This document shows, in pieces, positions 1 to 7,435 of a DNA stretch of 13,827 nucleotides; within the stretch, counting starts at the first letter, position 1; every line of letters starts with the position of its first letter. Below the pieces are notes generated by a model, which worked only from the letters and a program-made list of their open reading frames with translations, searched no databases and was not told where the DNA came from. A program made the translations under genes and the position numbers. Source of the DNA: Betaproteobacteria bacterium (GTDB taxonomy: Bacteria > Pseudomonadota > Gammaproteobacteria > Burkholderiales > Rhodocyclaceae); contig JAGWUW010000030.1 of NCBI GenBank assembly GCA_028868235.1, forward strand, positions 1-13,827, given 5' to 3'.

Positions 1-566
1 TGCTGTCGTGGATCGTCGGCCTGACCGAGCCGGTGCTGACGCTTTTAGGCTACGGCATTTCCGGGCGCGACATCATCCTGATCGCCGGTGGCCTGTTCCT
101 GATCTGGAAAAGTACCGGCGAGGTGCACCAGTTGCTGGAGGGGGTGGAGGGCAGCGAGTCTGCCAAGGTGGCTTCCAGTTTCGCCGGGGTGATCGCCCAG
201 ATCATGGTCATCGACCTGGTGTTCTCGCTCGATTCCATCATCACCGCAGTGGGCATGGTCAGCCAGGTGGGGGTGATGATTGCCGCTGTTGTTGCCTCGG
301 TTGGCCTGATGATGCTGTTCGCCAAATCCATCGGTGATTTCGTGTCGAACCACCCGACAATCAAGATGCTCGCCCTGTCCTTCCTGGTCGTCGTCGGTGT
401 GGTGTTGATCGCCGACGGTTTCGGAACGCACGTTCCGAAGGGCTACATCTACTTCGCCATGGCCTTCTCGGTGGGGGTCGAGATGCTCAACATCCGCATG
501 CGCAAGAAGGCCGCCCGACCTGTCGATCTGCGTGAGCCATATGCCCGCGAGTTCGGGGCCGATTGA
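1..566 (+). CDS. TerC-family integral membrane protein (3' part, start outside window)
   Basis: The reading frame enters open at base 3 and ends with TGA at 564-566, giving 187 visible residues; the N-terminus lies outside the window. At least four hydrophobic segments alternate with short polar loops. The stretch VFSLDSIITAVGM has an acidic residue inside a membrane segment and is the hallmark of the TerC/YgdQ/YoaE family, as is the preceding GGLFLIWKSTGEVH segment. Members sit in the inner membrane; TerC relatives are linked to Mn2+ efflux or metalation of exported enzymes and to tellurite resistance, but the substrate of this one cannot be read from sequence. No ter genes are nearby, so it is probably a housekeeping member. 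It ends with a short basic, then polar, cytoplasmic tail. It converges on the DUF1439 gene with 12 bases between stops and no room for a separate terminator. Confidence 0.88.
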   Translation, partial: LSWIVGLTEPVLTLLGYGISGRDIILIAGGLFLIWKSTGEVHQLLEGVEGSESAKVASSFAGVIAQIMVIDLVFSLDSIITAVGMVSQVGVMIAAVVASVGLMMLFAKSIGDFVSNHPTIKMLALSFLVVVGVVLIADGFGTHVPKGYIYFAMAFSVGVEMLNIRMRKKAARPVDLREPYAREFGAD

Positions 567-578
567 CCGATGTCGCGA

Positions 579-1130
579 TCAGACCGGGGAGAGCACGGCC
601 GTAACTCGCCCCGGTTCAATGCGGATCGAGCGCAACAGCCAGCGGGCGGCCTTTTCCTGCAGCGAGCCATCTTCGCGTAGCACATAGACCGGTTTGCTGC
701 GGAAATAGGCGGTCATCATCTGGGTGATCGCCTGGCGGGCCATCGGTTCGGCTTCGGGCCGCAGGCCGGCGAACTGGACCGAGTTGGCGACCGGGTTTTC
801 CAGGAAGAAGGCCTTGGCATTGTCGTCGTAGCGTAGTCCCGAAGTGCCCAGCACGTCGACCGGCACTGGCGGGTTGCCGAGTACCGAAATCTTCAGTCGG
901 GCGGCGACGGCGGCCTTGCCTTCCGGTTCGCCAAGGTGAATTTTGGGTGGTTCGATCAACGACACGACCAGCATGCCGTTGCCGTAGCTTTTCTGCAAAG
1001 TGCCATTTTTGTCGATCTGGGTCTGGATGTCGGCTTCAGAAAAATAGATTTCCTTGTCGAGCAGGCCAGCATTGACCACTGTGGCGCAGATAAGCAGGGC
1101 GAGTGTGGCGAGTAGGGATTTGAGCTTCAT
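579..1130 (-). CDS. DUF1439 (YceB-like) periplasmic protein
   Basis: A 183-residue protein of unknown function. The C-terminal motif YFRSKPVYVLREDGS, followed by a Lys/Arg-rich helix and a final beta strand, closely matches E. coli YceB, the DUF1439 reference. Residues 1-21 form a signal peptide (basic MKLK, a hydrophobic core, then VNA before GLLD), pointing to signal peptidase I. YceB is a lipoprotein, but the only cysteine here (Cys15, context LLIC) does not fit a lipobox, so I call a soluble periplasmic or envelope-facing protein. I chose the ATG at 1128-1130 because GAGGA lies five bases upstream (1136-1140 on the plus strand) and a signal peptide follows at once; a longer version would put 25 polar residues before it. 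The start overlaps the stop of the AraC-family gene (TGATG), so translation is probably coupled. DUF1439 resembles lipid-binding beta-rich folds, but no ligand is established here. Confidence 0.85.
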   Translation of the reverse strand: MKLKSLLATLALLICATVVNAGLLDKEIYFSEADIQTQIDKNGTLQKSYGNGMLVVSLIEPPKIHLGEPEGKAAVAARLKISVLGNPPVPVDVLGTSGLRYDDNAKAFFLENPVANSVQFAGLRPEAEPMARQAITQMMTAYFRSKPVYVLREDGSLQEKAARWLLRSIRIEPGRVTAVLSPV

Positions 1131-2218
1131 CAGTGTCCTCGATTCGGTTCGGCATATTTTCCCACCCATTGGCGCCGGTAGTGTACCGGGGCCATCCCTG
1201 TCCATTCGATGAAGGCGCGGTAGAAGGCAGAGGTGTCGGCATAGCCGAGGTCGGCGGCGACCTTGGCGATGGAGTCCCGGCTCTTGGTCAGGCGGGCCAG
1301 CGCCATGTCGCGGCGCAGGGCGTCCTTGATGCCGCGAAAGCTGGAACCCTCGTCCTCCAGTCGCCGGTGGATGGTGCGTGGCGATAGGTGCAGGCGATCG
1401 GCAATGTCATCAAGACTCAAGGTGTCGGGCAGGGCCGCACGCAGCAGGTCGCGGACGCGGGTCACCATTTCCCGATCGCGTCGATAGAGCATGGTGATCT
1501 TGCCCGGCGCACCCTCGAGGAATGCAGTTAGTGCCGCCTCGTCGCGGCGGATGGGTAGGTCGAGCAGGTTGGCGTTGAAGCTGGCGACGAGCGTGCCCAT
1601 GCCGCCCGGTACCGTCGGGGCGAAGCGCGAATCTTCGGTGAAAATTAAGGCGTAGTCACTGAAGTGAGCCGGTTTGCGGTAGGGGAAGATCACGCTGTCG
1701 AGGCCAATGCCCCGTCCAGCCAGCCAGCATGCCAGGCCGTGCAGCAGGCGGAGCAGCCATTCGAAGGCGAAGATGCGGCCGGGGTCGTCCGGGTTGTCGC
1801 TCAGTCGTCGGGTTTCGCCGATGACCAGTTCAGCGTGGCCATGCGAGCGGCGGACGCTGACCGCCAGGTCGGGCAGCACGACGTGCAGGAAGCGGCAGGC
1901 CCGGGCCAGGGCTTCGGCTAGCGTCGGGGCACTCAGGCAGCCGCGGCACAGGAACTCGAAGCTGCCCACGCGCATCGGCTGGGCAAACAGATTGAACGCT
2001 TCGTCGTCCAGTTGGCGGTTCAGCCGATTGTACAGAGCGGCATAGCGGTCGATGGGGATCCGGCTGGCCGTGTCTGCAATATCAATCTCCAGTGCTGCCA
2101 AAACGGAGGATGGGTCGATCCGACGCCGCGCCATGCCAGCCAGCATACCGGTAACGAATCCCATGGCAACAGTGGCTTGCGAGCGTGACGACGCCTTGCT
2201 GATCGTGCGGTGCACCAT
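1130..2218 (-). CDS. AraC-family transcriptional regulator with Arabinose_bd-type N-terminal domain
   Basis: 362 residues, the usual size for the OruR/VirS-like branch of AraC regulators. Residues 20-225 form a sensor domain of the Arabinose_bd (PF12625) type, including the segment around [12 protein letters not shown] (83-94). Residues 262-352 hold the paired helix-turn-helix DNA-binding domain: the first HTH near 267-288 ([20 protein letters not shown]), the second near 316-340 ([20 protein letters not shown]), ending in the typical PxxYRR. It is transcribed divergently from icmF across 142 bp and overlaps the DUF1439 gene downstream, so icmF and that gene are its likeliest targets; the effector may be an acyl-CoA or organic acid, which is inference. 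The ATG at 2218 lacks a clear Shine-Dalgarno. A second ATG at 2164 is possible and would remove 18 residues outside the recognisable domain. An 18-bp inverted repeat lies 15 bases upstream of the first ATG, a good place for autoregulation. Confidence 0.9.
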   Translation of the reverse strand: MVHRTISKASSRSQATVAMGFVTGMLAGMARRRIDPSSVLAALEIDIADTASRIPIDRYAALYNRLNRQLDDEAFNLFAQPMRVGSFEFLCRGCLSAPTLAEALARACRFLHVVLPDLAVSVRRSHGHAELVIGETRRLSDNPDDPGRIFAFEWLLRLLHGLACWLAGRGIGLDSVIFPYRKPAHFSDYALIFTEDSRFAPTVPGGMGTLVASFNANLLDLPIRRDEAALTAFLEGAPGKITMLYRRDREMVTRVRDLLRAALPDTLSLDDIADRLHLSPRTIHRRLEDEGSSFRGIKDALRRDMALARLTKSRDSIAKVAADLGYADTSAFYRAFIEWTGMAPVHYRRQWVGKYAEPNRGH

Positions 2219-2233
2219 TTTTCATTCGGCTTT

Positions 2234-2251
2234 AGTTGATGTTTTTCAACT
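2234..2251. promoter_or_regulatory. Inverted repeat in the araC-type/icmF divergent region, candidate operator
   Basis: AGTTGA at 2234-2239 and TCAACT at 2246-2251 are perfect inverted copies separated by six bases (TGTTTT). The element is in the 142-bp gap between the divergent AraC-family regulator (start 2218) and icmF (start 2361), 15 bases upstream of the regulator start. The pairing is seen directly; the operator role is inferred. AraC proteins usually bind direct repeats, so another dimeric repressor or a short mRNA hairpin in the regulator leader are alternatives. I see no convincing sigma-70 promoter in the rest of the gap. Confidence 0.35.
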
Positions 2252-2347
2252 GTATCACCTTGGCGGAATTTGCACGATTATCGTCTATCCCCACAATGGT
2301 GCGAGGGGCAAAGCGGCCTACCATGAGGACCTTTCCATCTATTTCGA

Positions 2348-2352
2348 TGAGG
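2348..2352 (+). promoter_or_regulatory. Ribosome binding site that fixes the icmF start
   Basis: TGAGG ends eight bases before the ATG at 2361. The frame stays open upstream to about 2052, antisense to the AraC-family gene, so the site matters. The protein from 2361 begins MTDLS, as the Cupriavidus IcmF does in my memory, and reaches the conserved [16 protein letters not shown] within 20 residues. Confidence 0.7.
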
Positions 2353-2360
2353 CTGGCGTC

Positions 2361-5300
2361 ATGACCGATTTGTCCGTTGCCAAGAAGTTGTCCCCGTACA
2401 AACCCAAGAACAAGGTACGTTTCGTCACTGCCGCTTCGCTGTTCGACGGTCACGATGCGTCGATCAACATCATGCGCCGCATCCTGCAGTCGACGGGTTC
2501 CGAGGTCATCCACCTCGGCCACAACCGTTCGGTGCAGGAAATCGTCAATGCCGCACTGCAGGAAGACGTGCAGGGCATTTGCATCACCTCCTACCAGGGC
2601 GGCCACGTCGAGTTCTTCAAGTACATGATCGACCTGCTCAAGGCCAATGGCGGCGAGCACATCAAGGTCTTTGGCGGTGGTGGCGGCGTCATCGTGCCGT
2701 CGGAAATCAAGGAGCTGCATGCCTATGGCGTGACCCGCATCTACGCGCCGGAAGACGGTGTGCACATGGGCCTGCAGGGCATGATCAACGAGGTCGTCCA
2801 GCATGCCGACTACGATGTGGCCGACCAGGGTGTGCCAAGTGCCGAGCAGGCGCTGGCCGGTCTTCAGGCCGGTGACAAGCGCCTGTTGTCGCGGATCATT
2901 ACGCTGCTCGAAAACGGTGAAGCGCCGGCCCTCAAAGAACCGCTGCTCAAGGCGGCCGCCGCCCTGGAAACACCTGTGCTCGGCATCACCGGCACTGGCG
3001 GTGCCGGCAAGTCATCGCTGACCGATGAACTGGTCCGTCGTTTCCGTCTCGACCAGAGCGACGGCGTCAAGATTGGCATCGTGTCCATCGACCCGTCGCG
3101 AAAGCGGACCGGCGGTGCGCTGCTTGGCGACCGCATCCGCATGAATGCCATCGAGCATCCGAACATCTTCATGCGTTCGCTGGCCACTCGCGACACCGGC
3201 AGCGAAATTTCGACCGCGCTCCCCGAGGTTATCGCCGCCTGCAAGCTGGCTGGTTTCAACCTGGTCGTTGTGGAAACTTCCGGCATCGGCCAGGGCAATG
3301 CGGCCATCGTTCCCTTCGTCGATCTGTCGTTGTACGTGATGACCCCGGAGTTTGGTGCCGCCTCGCAGCTGGAGAAGATCGACATGCTCGACTTCGCCGA
3401 TTTCGTTGCCATCAACAAGTTTGACCGCAAGGGTGCCGAAGATGCGCTGCGCGATGTGCGCAAGCAGTACCAGCGTAATCGTGAGCTATTCACGACGCCG
3501 ACTGACGATATGCCGGTGTTCGGTACGCAGGCTGCCCGTTTCAATGACGATGGCGTGACTGCCCTGTATCAGGCGCTGGTGCCAGCCTTGACCGAGAGGG
3601 GGCTGAAGCTGCAGCCGGGCAAGCTGCCCGTCGTGTCGGTCAAGCAGTCATCCAGCCAGCGCGCCATCGTGCCGGCCCAGCGTGTCCGTTACCTAGCCGA
3701 GATCGCCGACACGGTGCGTGGCTATCATGCTCACACCGAAGAACAGGTGACGCTCGCCCGCGAGCGCCAGTCCCTGCGCATTGCCAGGAGCGTTTTTGCC
3801 GGTTGCGACAAGAATACAGCCGATTTTGACGAAATGGTCGCCTACAAGGACACCCAGCAGGACCCGAAGGCGAAGAAGCTGCTCGATATGTGGCCGCAGA
3901 CTGTCGAGGCCTACAGCGGTGACGAATACGTCGTGAAGATTCGTGACAAGGAAATCCGTACCCAACTGACAAGCCAGTCGTTGTCCGGCACCAAGATTCG
4001 CAAGGTCATTTTGCCGCGCTATACCGACGACGGCGAAATCCTGCGCTTCCTGATGCGCGAGAACGTGCCCGGCTCCTTTCCCTATACCGCCGGCGTCTTC
4101 GCCTTCAAGCGAGAAGGTGAGGATCCGACCCGCATGTTCGCCGGCGAAGGCGACGCCTTCCGTACTAACCGCCGCTTCAAGCGCGTCTCCGAAGGCATGC
4201 CGGCGCACCGTCTGTCGACCGCTTTCGACTCCGTCACTCTGTACGGTTGCGATCCGGACGAGCGTCCGGATATTTACGGCAAGATCGGCAACTCCGGTGT
4301 GTCCATCGCCACGCTCGATGACATGAAGGTACTTTACGACGGCTTCGATCTGGTTAATCCGACTACCTCGGTGTCGATGACCATTAACGGTCCGGCCCCG
4401 ATTATCCTGGCCTGCTTCTTCAACACCGCCATCGACCAGCAGATGGTCAAGTTCGAGAAGGAAAATGGCCGCCAGCCGACCGAAGACGAAGCTGAGAAAA
4501 TCCGCGAATGGACCCTGAAGACGGTACGCGGCACGGTGCAGGCTGACATCCTGAAGGAAGACCAGGGCCAGAACACCTGCATCTTCTCGACCGAATTCGC
4601 CTTGAAGATGATGGGCGACATCCAGGAATTCTTCGTCCATAACCAGGTGCAGAACTTCTACTCGGTCTCGATCTCCGGCTACCACATCGCCGAAGCCGGC
4701 GCCAACCCGATCTCGCAGCTCGCCTTCACGCTGTCCAACGGCTTCACCTACGTGGAAAGCTATCTGGCGCGCGGCATGCACATCGACGACTTCGCACCCA
4801 ACCTCTCCTTCTTCTTCTCCAACGGCATGGACCCGGAATACTCGGTGATCGGCCGTGTCGCCCGCCGCATCTGGGCTGTGGCCATGAAGAACAAGTACGG
4901 TGCCAACGAGCGCAGCCAGAAGCTGAAGTACCACATCCAGACTTCCGGCCGTTCGCTGCACGCTCAGGAAATGGATTTCAACGACATCCGCACCACGCTG
5001 CAGGCGCTGATCGCCATCTACGACAACTGCAATTCGCTACACACCAACGCCTACGATGAAGCGATCACCACGCCGACCGAGGAATCGGTGCGCCGTGCGA
5101 TGGCCATCCAGCTCATCATCAACCGCGAGTGGGGTGTTGCCAAGAACGAGAACCCGAACCAGGGTGCCTTCGTCATCGACGAACTGACCGACTTGGTGGA
5201 AGAAGCTGTGCTCAAGGAATTTGAAGCCATTGCTTCGCGCGGTGGTGTGCTGGGTGCTATGGAAACCGGCTACCAGCGCGGCAAGATTCAGGAAGAGTCG

Positions 5301-5624
5301 ATGTACTACGAGCATAAGAAGCACGACGGCTCCTACCCGATCATCGGCGTCAATACCTTCCTGAACCCGAAGGGCATGGCCCAGCAGGAAATCGAACTGG
5401 CTCGTTCGACCGAGGAAGAGAAGCAGTCGCAGATCAAGCGCCTACGCGACTTCCATGCCCGCAACGCCGCTACGGCCCCGGCCATGCTGGACAAGCTGAA
5501 GCAGACGGTGATCGAGGATGGCAACGTCTTCGCCGTGCTGGTTGATGCCGTGAAGTATTGTTCACTGGGCCAGATCAGCTCTGCACTGTACGAAGTCGGT
5601 GGCCAGTACCGGCGCTCGATGTAA
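2361..5624 (+). CDS. icmF: Fused isobutyryl-CoA mutase IcmF (AdoCbl mutase with G-protein chaperone)
   Basis: Interconverts isobutyryl-CoA and n-butyryl-CoA, and in studied homologues also isovaleryl- and pivalyl-CoA, using adenosylcobalamin and a radical mechanism in the cytoplasm. The 1087-residue length fits the family. Residues 20-150 are the B12-binding domain, with DGHDAS at 29-34 giving His31 as lower cobalt ligand and a glycine-rich VFGGGGG at 103-109. Residues 205-415 are a MeaB/ArgK-like GTPase: P-loop GTGGAGKS 211-218, DPSRKRTGG 244-252, ETSGIGQ 305-311, NKFD 352-355. Residues 520-1070 are the mutase barrel with [12 protein letters not shown] (770-781) and an HxxxSGRSL element (858-866). 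Phe593 in RMFAG replaces the substrate tyrosine of methylmalonyl-CoA mutase (RQYAG), and Gln737 lies in DQGQN, both as expected for IcmF. It stands alone as a transcription unit, divergent from an AraC-family regulator and closed by a terminator. I see no frameshift or missing motif. Confidence 0.97.
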   Translation: MTDLSVAKKLSPYKPKNKVRFVTAASLFDGHDASINIMRRILQSTGSEVIHLGHNRSVQEIVNAALQEDVQGICITSYQGGHVEFFKYMIDLLKANGGEHIKVFGGGGGVIVPSEIKELHAYGVTRIYAPEDGVHMGLQGMINEVVQHADYDVADQGVPSAEQALAGLQAGDKRLLSRIITLLENGEAPALKEPLLKAAAALETPVLGITGTGGAGKSSLTDELVRRFRLDQSDGVKIGIVSIDPSRKRTGGALLGDRIRMNAIEHPNIFMRSLATRDTGSEISTALPEVIAACKLAGFNLVVVETSGIGQGNAAIVPFVDLSLYVMTPEFGAASQLEKIDMLDFADFVAINKFDRKGAEDALRDVRKQYQRNRELFTTPTDDMPVFGTQAARFNDDGVTALYQALVPALTERGLKLQPGKLPVVSVKQSSSQRAIVPAQRVRYLAEIADTVRGYHAHTEEQVTLARERQSLRIARSVFAGCDKNTADFDEMVAYKDTQQDPKAKKLLDMWPQTVEAYSGDEYVVKIRDKEIRTQLTSQSLSGTKIRKVILPRYTDDGEILRFLMRENVPGSFPYTAGVFAFKREGEDPTRMFAGEGDAFRTNRRFKRVSEGMPAHRLSTAFDSVTLYGCDPDERPDIYGKIGNSGVSIATLDDMKVLYDGFDLVNPTTSVSMTINGPAPIILACFFNTAIDQQMVKFEKENGRQPTEDEAEKIREWTLKTVRGTVQADILKEDQGQNTCIFSTEFALKMMGDIQEFFVHNQVQNFYSVSISGYHIAEAGANPISQLAFTLSNGFTYVESYLARGMHIDDFAPNLSFFFSNGMDPEYSVIGRVARRIWAVAMKNKYGANERSQKLKYHIQTSGRSLHAQEMDFNDIRTTLQALIAIYDNCNSLHTNAYDEAITTPTEESVRRAMAIQLIINREWGVAKNENPNQGAFVIDELTDLVEEAVLKEFEAIASRGGVLGAMETGYQRGKIQEESMYYEHKKHDGSYPIIGVNTFLNPKGMAQQEIELARSTEEEKQSQIKRLRDFHARNAATAPAMLDKLKQTVIEDGNVFAVLVDAVKYCSLGQISSALYEVGGQYRRSM

Positions 5625-5683
5625 GGACTTCCTCAGGGAGAACAGCAACCCGAACCCGAAAGGGCGGAGGAGTCAAAAAAACG

Positions 5684-5716
5684 ACGGCGAGGCTATGGAC
5701 CTCGCCGTTTTATTTT
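5684..5716. terminator. Rho-independent terminator, probably bidirectional
   Basis: A nine-bp stem, ACGGCGAGG (5684-5692) with CCTCGCCGT (5700-5708), closes a seven-base loop and is followed by TTTATTTT. Seven A residues at 5675-5681 precede the stem, so the opposite strand also has stem plus U-run. It lies 59 bases after the icmF stop and about ten bases beyond the stop of the convergent 41-residue lipoprotein gene, so it can end both transcripts. Confidence 0.88.
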
Positions 5717-5726
5717 GCACCTCGGC

Positions 5727-5852
5727 TTAACGGCGGTAATAGCCGTCGTGGTAACCGTAGTGATGGTCGTAGACCGGGATAAAGACCGGGAAGCAGCCGC
5801 TCAGACCGGTGACGCCGGCGACCAGTAGCAGGACGGTCAAAAGTTTTTTCAT
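5727..5852 (-). CDS. 41-residue lipoprotein with His/Tyr-rich tail, function unknown
   Basis: A very short gene easily missed. The ATG at 5850-5852 has GGAG six bases upstream (plus strand 5859-5862). MKKLL starts a textbook lipoprotein signal: hydrophobic core, then lipobox LSGC with Cys20 as the lipidated residue. Phe at +2, not Asp, predicts outer-membrane sorting. The mature peptide is only 22 residues: a hydrophobic FPVFIPV, then a tail with five Tyr, three His, two Asp and two Arg (YDHHYGYHDGYYRR). His and Tyr density suggests metal binding or contact with peptidoglycan or LPS, but that is inference; I do not recognise a named family. The frame stays open a further 53 residues upstream, but that extension has no ribosome site and would bury the signal. 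It ends at the terminator shared with icmF and is divergent from the M48 protease gene (157 bp between starts). Confidence 0.75.
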   Translation of the reverse strand: MKKLLTVLLLVAGVTGLSGCFPVFIPVYDHHYGYHDGYYRR

Positions 5853-5974
5853 GGTGTGCTCCGAAGAACTGCAGACAAGCAAATAACGCATGGCAGCCAC
5901 CGGGGAGCGACGCGTCTTTGTGTCCATTTGTAAGTGGCCCGTGCTTTCGTTTGCCGAAACCTTGGCGGACAATG

Positions 5975-6002
5975 CCTGAATTCGTTTGTCTTGAATTTCA
6001 GG
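5975..6002 (+). promoter_or_regulatory. Predicted hairpin covering the Shine-Dalgarno of the M48 protease gene
   Basis: CCTGAATTC (5975-5983) can pair with GAATTTCAGG (5993-6002), leaving one bulged base and a nine-base loop. The right arm includes the first three bases of the only SD-like sequence, AGGG at 6000-6003, six bases before the ATG at 6010. If the transcript includes it, the fold would hide the ribosome site; as DNA it could be an operator. The pairing is seen; the role is inferred. Confidence 0.35.
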
Positions 6003-6009
6003 GTGTTTC

Positions 6010-7335
6010 ATGGACCATCAGGCATTCGCCAGCGATCTTCTCCAGAATCGCATTAACCGTCGCCAGGTGCTCTGGTTGCTTGGGGCCAGTGCGTTGTCCG
6101 GCTGTGCCACATCTCCGGTCGGCGGTGGCGCCATCCTGGTCGGAATGAACGAGGAGGAAGAAAAGGCCGTCGATCGGAAAGTCGCCCCCCGGCAGTTTTC
6201 GCAGGATCTCGGTCCGGTGCAGGACGAGCAGATCAACCAGTATCTGACCGAGGTTGGGCGTCGGCTCGATGCCAAATCGCATCGGCCGCAGATGCCGTAT
6301 TCGTACCGCGTGCTCAATGCCAACTACGTCAATGCCTATACCTTCCCCGGCGGGGCGATGGGTGTGACGCGCGGCATCCTGGTCGATCTCGACAACGAGG
6401 CCGAACTAGCTGCCTTGCTCGGTCATGAGTTGGGGCACGTCAATGCCCGCCATGCGGCGCGCCGGCAGGGGCAGGCCATGGTGACGCAGGTGGCGATGAC
6501 CGGGGTCAATATCGTCGGCAGTTTGGCTGGTATCGGTGGCCTGACTGATATCGGCACCCAACTGGGCGCCAGTGCTCTGCTCTCCAGCTACTCCCGCGAC
6601 AACGAGCGCGAAGCTGATGCCCTGGGGCAGGAATACATGGTTCGGGCCGGTTATCCGGCGAGCGGCATGGTTGGCTTGCAGCAGCTCCTGGTCGATCAGG
6701 AAAAGGAATCGCCGGGCATGCTGAAGACCATGTTTTCGACCCACCCGATGAGCAGCGAACGCCGCGATACGGCGCGGCAGATGGCAGAAACCCAGTACGC
6801 GGCCAGCAACGGCCGCGATAAGGCCCGCGAGCGCTTCATGGATAGTACGGTCTCGCTCCGCCGGCTCAAGCCGACTATCGAGGCTTGCCAGAAAGGCGAA
6901 GTGGCAATGGCGCGCAAGGATTACGGACTAGCTGAGGGGAGCTTTCGGATGGCGCTCAACTCGACACCGCGCGACTACGCCGCCAACCTGCTGATGGCCA
7001 GGTGTCTGTCAGCGCAGGACAAGGATGTCCCTGCACTGGAATATGCGCAGACAGCGGCCAGAATCTACCCGCAGGAGGCGCAGGCTCAGAAAATGGTTGG
7101 TGTCCTGGCGCTGGCTCGCAAGGAACCGGCTGTCGCCTACGAGCATCTTGATCACTACGACCGGCTGATGCCTGGCGATGCCGGTGTGACCTTTCTGAAG
7201 GGCGTATCGCTGGAGGGGATGGGGCGCCAGCAGGAAGCTGCTTCTCAGTATGCGGCCTACCTGAAACGGATGCAGAAGGGTCAGGCGGCCGAATACGCTT
7301 ATAGCCGCTTGCAGGCATGGGGATATGGGAAGTAA
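6010..7335 (+). CDS. M48-family zinc metalloprotease lipoprotein with C-terminal TPRs (BepA/LoiP-like)
   Basis: 441 residues, close to E. coli BepA in size and order of parts. The signal region has Arg17-Arg18 (NRRQVLWLLG) and lipobox LSGC with Cys32; Ala at +2 predicts the outer membrane, facing the periplasm. The protease domain spans about 45-260: HELGH at 139-143 gives two zinc ligands and the catalytic Glu140, NEREAD gives the third ligand Glu201, and STHP at 243-246 matches the BepA histidine switch (His245 here). Residues 285-440 are helical repeats of TPR type. BepA helps LptD assembly and degrades misassembled outer-membrane proteins; a similar quality-control role is likely but inferred. 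The ATG at 6010 has AGGG six bases upstream, inside a predicted hairpin. The gene is monocistronic by appearance: the next gene starts 100 bases on with its own possible promoter. All catalytic residues are present. Confidence 0.92.
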   Translation: MDHQAFASDLLQNRINRRQVLWLLGASALSGCATSPVGGGAILVGMNEEEEKAVDRKVAPRQFSQDLGPVQDEQINQYLTEVGRRLDAKSHRPQMPYSYRVLNANYVNAYTFPGGAMGVTRGILVDLDNEAELAALLGHELGHVNARHAARRQGQAMVTQVAMTGVNIVGSLAGIGGLTDIGTQLGASALLSSYSRDNEREADALGQEYMVRAGYPASGMVGLQQLLVDQEKESPGMLKTMFSTHPMSSERRDTARQMAETQYAASNGRDKARERFMDSTVSLRRLKPTIEACQKGEVAMARKDYGLAEGSFRMALNSTPRDYAANLLMARCLSAQDKDVPALEYAQTAARIYPQEAQAQKMVGVLALARKEPAVAYEHLDHYDRLMPGDAGVTFLKGVSLEGMGRQQEAASQYAAYLKRMQKGQAAEYAYSRLQAWGYGK

Positions 7336-7394
7336 ATACCGTCCGGGCCTTAGGGTTTGCACCTACAGGCGGCGTGGTCACTGTCGAATGGGCA

Positions 7395-7400
7395 TACAAT
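7395..7400 (+). promoter_or_regulatory. Candidate -10 element of the sensor kinase gene
   Basis: TACAAT matches the sigma-70 -10 consensus at five of six positions and lies 35 bases before the proposed TTG start. No good -35 is found at 16-18 bases, so it may need an activator or be chance. The 100-bp gap after the M48 gene holds no terminator hairpin that I can see. Confidence 0.3.
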
Positions 7401-7435
7401 GACGGGGCTATTACTAAAGTAAAGGGTCGCCTGTC

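Noticed and set aside
579..1130. DUF1439 protein as a lipoprotein like YceB
   Set aside because: The only cysteine is in LLIC within the hydrophobic core, which breaks the lipobox rule; a VNA signal peptidase I site fits better.
2270..2297. Possible icmF promoter TTGCAC-N16-CACAAT
   Set aside because: Three and four matches of six are at chance level in a gap of this size.
2052..2360. In-frame open extension of icmF upstream of 2361, antisense to the AraC-family gene
   Set aside because: It has no family similarity, overlaps a solid gene on the other strand, and a good ribosome site plus the expected MTDLS start lie at 2361.
3693..4961. Long open frame antisense to icmF (over 400 codons)
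   Set aside because: It is composition-driven: codons opposite a GC-rich gene lack stops. No recognisable domain, and the sense strand is a full conserved enzyme.
2361..5624. Methylmalonyl-CoA mutase as the identity of the large mutase
   Set aside because: The G-domain lies between the B12 and mutase parts in one chain, which is IcmF architecture, and the pocket residues are Phe/Gln instead of the MCM pair.
5956..5979. Possible sigma-E promoter upstream of the M48 gene (GAAACC ... CCTGA)
   Set aside because: The spacing of about 13 bases is too short and the -35 match is poor, although BepA is under sigma-E in E. coli.
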